Source: Actinomycetota bacterium (GTDB lineage Bacteria; Actinomycetota; Acidimicrobiia; Acidimicrobiales; RAAP-2). Taken from it: 64,000 nucleotides of DNA. How positions within the stretch are numbered: the stretch's first letter is position 1; each line of letters starts with the position of its first letter. Position numbers and translations under genes: made by a program. Location of the stretch: positions 21,775 through 85,774 of the forward strand of contig JAJPJV010000048.1 of assembly GCA_021324045.1 (NCBI GenBank). Reading direction: 5' to 3'. Under the pieces are notes generated by a model. That model ran no database searches and was not told where the DNA came from. It saw only the letters and a list, made by a program, of their open reading frames with translations. Below, piece after piece: positions 61,583 to 64,000 of the stretch.

Positions 61583-62299
61583 TCACACCGGACCGAAGAC
61601 TTCCTCGAGCAATCCGAGCAACGACCGCCAGGAGCGGCGATCAGCATCGGCGTGATACTTGAGCCCCGGCATCGCGCGTTCATCGGCCTTGGGGTTGGTG
61701 AAGCTGTGGCCGACTCCGCCGTAGAGCTCGATCCGCCAGTCCTCGACACCGGCCTCGGCGAGCTCGGCCTCGAAGGCATGCCGGCGGTCGGCAGGGATGA
61801 TCGGGTCGGCCGCCCCGAGGCAGAACAGCACCTTGGCGCGAACGGTTCGCGTCTCGTCGAGCGCCGGAGCCGGCGGCCCGGCATGAAAGCCGACGACCGC
61901 CTTGACGTCGAGCCCGTCGCGTGCCAGTTCGAACGCCATCGTCCCTCCGAAGCAGTAGCCGATGACGGCCACCCGAGACGCATCGGCTTGGTCCTGGCCG
62001 ACCATGACCTCGTAGCCGGCTCTGGCGATCCGCTTGATGCGCGGCCGGTCCTCCATGAGCGGCCCTAGCACGCTCATCGCGTCCTCCCGGGGGCGGCCCC
62101 CGCCGAGATAGTCGAGCGCGAATGCCAGGTACCCGAGGCTCGCCAAGCGGATCGCTCGGCCCCTGATCCCGTCGCTCAGCCCGAACCCCTCATGGCAGAT
62201 GAGCACCGAGGGTCTCGGCCCTGGCCGTTCGTCATCGACAGCGAGGTAGCCGACCATCTCCTGGCCGTCTACTTGGTAGGGAATGTCTTGCAAGCGCAT
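61583..62299 (-). CDS. Dienelactone hydrolase family protein
   Basis: 238-residue alpha/beta hydrolase of the dienelactone hydrolase type. The nucleophile is Cys in IGYCFGG, the acid in GAADPIIPADR and the histidine in GGVGHSFTN. QEMVGYLAVDDERPGPRPSVLICHEGFGL matches the family N-terminus. I chose the ATG 62299, because upstream sequence in frame (MPGAPPLYSAF) is not conserved in appearance. It converges on the amidohydrolase and probably hydrolyses lactones or esters from the degradation of aromatic or acyl compounds. Confidence 0.88.
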   Translation of the reverse strand: MRLQDIPYQVDGQEMVGYLAVDDERPGPRPSVLICHEGFGLSDGIRGRAIRLASLGYLAFALDYLGGGRPREDAMSVLGPLMEDRPRIKRIARAGYEVMVGQDQADASRVAVIGYCFGGTMAFELARDGLDVKAVVGFHAGPPAPALDETRTVRAKVLFCLGAADPIIPADRRHAFEAELAEAGVEDWRIELYGGVGHSFTNPKADERAMPGLKYHADADRRSWRSLLGLLEEVFGPV

Positions 62300-62416
62300 G
62301 AACGCACTGTAGAGGGGCGGAGCGCCCGGCACCGTGAGTGCCTCCGGCGTTCGCCTCGGCCTCCGAGATCGCTCGTGGCCAGGCCCGTCCGGGTTCCCCC
62401 CGGCGTCGCCGATGCG

Positions 62417-63859
62417 TCAGCGCCCGAGCGGGCGGGCCGAGGACAGGGCGCGCTCGTCGGCGAGCGCGATGGCCAGCTCACCCGAAGCCGTCGGGTGGAA
62501 CGGCGCCGGGTCATGGAGGCCTTGGACGTAGGGCTGGGCGCTACACAGCTGGTGCCCCGTGAACCGAGGTTGGACGGCGATGAACCCGAAGGTGCTCGCC
62601 CCCTGAGCCAGGACTTGGTTGAGGGTCGAGAGCCGGGAGCGCAGCACCTGCTCCTTGGGCCCGGTGAGGCCCACGCGATCGAGACAGCGGAGCTCAGGGT
62701 CGAAGGGCTGGTAGTAGAGGTTCACGATGACCGCTGGATGGCTCGGGAGCGCAGCGAGCGCTCGAAGGAGTTGGTCGTAGGACGGCGTGAACACCGCCAG
62801 CAGCTGCTGGAAGAGGGCCGTGGACGCGTTGTCGTCACAACTGGGCTGGGAGGCGCACAGACGAACCAGGGCATCCCAGTCGAGGTCGTCGGCGCCGACG
62901 CTCACGATGACAACCGACGCGTGCCTTGCCTGCTCGGCAACGCCGAATTGCGGCGGTACCACCTGGCCACCAACCGTTTGCGGTCCGAGAATGCCATGGG
63001 TGATCGTCGCTCCGCTGCACGCGAGGTTCAGCACGTTCCAGCCATTGACCACGGCGAGATCCGCGCCATAGGAGTCGACGCTGCGACCGCAGGCACTGTC
63101 GACCGCTGTAGCGTTTGTGATCGGGGGATTTCCCGTGCCCGCCGCTGTCGAATCCCCCATGACGACGACCTGAACCCCGGGGAGCGGAGCGCCGCTGGGG
63201 GCGGGCTTGGGAATCGGAGCATAGGTCCCCACCAGGGCCTCGAGGGAGGAGACATGGCGGAGCACGCTGGGCGCGCTGTAGGCGCTCACCATGACGAGCC
63301 CGAGGTTGATCCCTTCGGTGAACAACAAGCCCAAGGTCACCATCAACACCGACGTGCGAACCGATAAGCGCCGCCACCCCGCGATCGCTCCCAGCAACAC
63401 CACCGCGCAGACTGCGGTGATGAGCGCCTCCCAGAGGAAGAATCGCATCCACCCAGCAGTGAGCTGCTCGCCGAGGAAGGTCACCGGCGAGCGTCCACCC
63501 TGTCGGGGCTGGACCAGCGTGCGCACCTCGCGATCGATCGTGATCTGGGCGAGTTCGAGGCGTGGGCGAACCGGACCGGTGAAATCAGGAACGGTCGGGA
63601 AGGACTGGCCGAACAGGTCGAGCTCCCCTGGCCCCGAGAGCGATGCGCTCGGGGCCGTGACCCCGACGTCGACGGTCTCGCCAAGTGCGCGCACGGACTG
63701 CATCGGGGTCAGTCGCAACGCCAGCGCGATCGACGCGCCAGCGACCGCAACCACCAGGCCCGCAGCCAAGCCCACTCGGCGGAGCCGAATCCGGCGAATG
63801 GGCCTCCCCAGGACGCCGAGGACCCTCAACCCTCGACGCGCGCTCCGTCGAGACGGCAT
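62417..63859 (-). CDS. Membrane-anchored SGNH hydrolase
   Basis: 480 residues. Basic N-terminus, then a membrane segment (LAAGLVVAVAGASIALAL), a luminal region, two more hydrophobic helices (EALITAVCAVVLLGAIAG, TSVLMVTLGLLFTEGINLGLVMV) and a C-terminal SGNH-type domain with VVVMGDSTAAGTG (block I), NLACSGATI and VSVGADDLDW, ending in an Asp/His block (LHDPAPFHPTASG). It resembles acyltransferase-linked or exported SGNH proteins of cell-wall sugars. The start ATG 63859 is my choice; an in-frame GTG 90 bases further up (63949) is possible. The substrate is unknown. Confidence 0.8.
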   Translation of the reverse strand: MPSRRSARRGLRVLGVLGRPIRRIRLRRVGLAAGLVVAVAGASIALALRLTPMQSVRALGETVDVGVTAPSASLSGPGELDLFGQSFPTVPDFTGPVRPRLELAQITIDREVRTLVQPRQGGRSPVTFLGEQLTAGWMRFFLWEALITAVCAVVLLGAIAGWRRLSVRTSVLMVTLGLLFTEGINLGLVMVSAYSAPSVLRHVSSLEALVGTYAPIPKPAPSGAPLPGVQVVVMGDSTAAGTGNPPITNATAVDSACGRSVDSYGADLAVVNGWNVLNLACSGATITHGILGPQTVGGQVVPPQFGVAEQARHASVVIVSVGADDLDWDALVRLCASQPSCDDNASTALFQQLLAVFTPSYDQLLRALAALPSHPAVIVNLYYQPFDPELRCLDRVGLTGPKEQVLRSRLSTLNQVLAQGASTFGFIAVQPRFTGHQLCSAQPYVQGLHDPAPFHPTASGELAIALADERALSSARPLGR

Positions 63860-63977
63860 TGTCGACGGGGACGGCTCGGACTGCACCACCCCATCTAAGC
63901 CTCGATCCACCGCGTAGCCATAGGCTGATCGGGGTCGTGCATCCACCAAAAAGGCCCCCTCAGCTGGGAGAATAGCT

Positions 63978-64000
63978 GTGTTCTACGCAGCGTTTCCCAC
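63978..64000 (+). CDS. Possible gene start at the window edge
   Basis: A GTG at 63978 is preceded by GGGAG seven bases upstream and opens a frame (VFYAAFP...) that leaves the window. Eight codons are too few to say more. It is divergent from the SGNH hydrolase. Confidence 0.25.

Noticed and set aside
1..64000. tRNA, rRNA and CRISPR loci
   Set aside because: I scanned by eye for T-loop-like and repeat-spacer patterns and found only GC-rich coding sequence. A covariance-model scan was not possible, so small RNAs could be missed.

Overview
The window is high-GC DNA from what is most probably an actinomycetote. Third codon positions are strongly G/C, GTG and TTG starts are common, and genes are often joined by 4-base stop/start overlaps (ATGA, GTGA, TTGA). 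Paired CaiB-type CoA-transferases with a DUF2889 protein, several SDRs, a LigC/Prim-PolC-like pair, an AddAB/AdnAB-like nuclease and ferric-reductase/ApbE genes fit a soil or sediment actinobacterium. Acidimicrobiia is my best guess, as an inference from gene content only. I see no rRNA, tRNA or CRISPR array.

Left part (1-16.8 kb): the end of an NCS1 nucleobase permease faces a purine-type phosphoribosyltransferase and a Fur-family regulator. A repair group follows: a LigD-type primase-polymerase, a stand-alone ATP-dependent DNA ligase and, converging on them, a stand-alone 5'-3' exonuclease. Next come a multi-pass membrane protein of glycosyltransferase type, a methyltransferase/membrane-protein pair, a divergent FtsH-like AAA metalloprotease, an acyl-CoA synthetase and a double VOC-domain protein. 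The unusual item is a minus-strand cluster at 13.7-16.8 kb. It holds three consecutive two-domain YbjQ/UPF0145-like genes, joined by GTGA and TTGA overlaps, behind a 144-residue protein of unknown family and a possible 26-residue CxxC peptide.

Middle (17-46.5 kb): a cytochrome P450 is followed by about 1 kb of decayed DNA that carries an rve-type transposase fragment. Then come a large sulfatase, small proteins, a MEDS/HATPase sensor protein, and a MarR regulator divergent from a DrrAB-type ABC exporter across an AT-rich, operator-like spacer. A catabolic block contains an SDR, a Mo-hydroxylase large subunit, a second SDR, two CaiB/BaiF CoA-transferases and a DUF2889 protein. The AddB-like and AddA-like subunits of a double-strand-break nuclease follow, then an enoyl-CoA hydratase-family protein and another SDR. 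A minus-strand module of ferric-reductase-like membrane protein, FMN-binding domain protein, ApbE and a secreted-repeat lipoprotein looks like an extracytoplasmic flavin electron-transfer chain.

Right part (46.5-64 kb): the genes are mostly for exported or envelope proteins. They are a Kelch/beta-propeller protein, a GH5 glycoside hydrolase, a lipoprotein alpha/beta hydrolase with a methyltransferase and a GNAT acetyltransferase in one overlapping minus-strand run, an SGNH hydrolase, a class B penicillin-binding protein, a phospholipase C/acid phosphatase-family phosphoesterase, a Tat-exported arylsulfotransferase-type gene broken by a frameshift, an amidohydrolase behind a repeat-rich leader, a dienelactone hydrolase and a membrane-anchored SGNH hydrolase. 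A perfect 15-bp inverted repeat separates the convergent amidohydrolase and dienelactone hydrolase genes.
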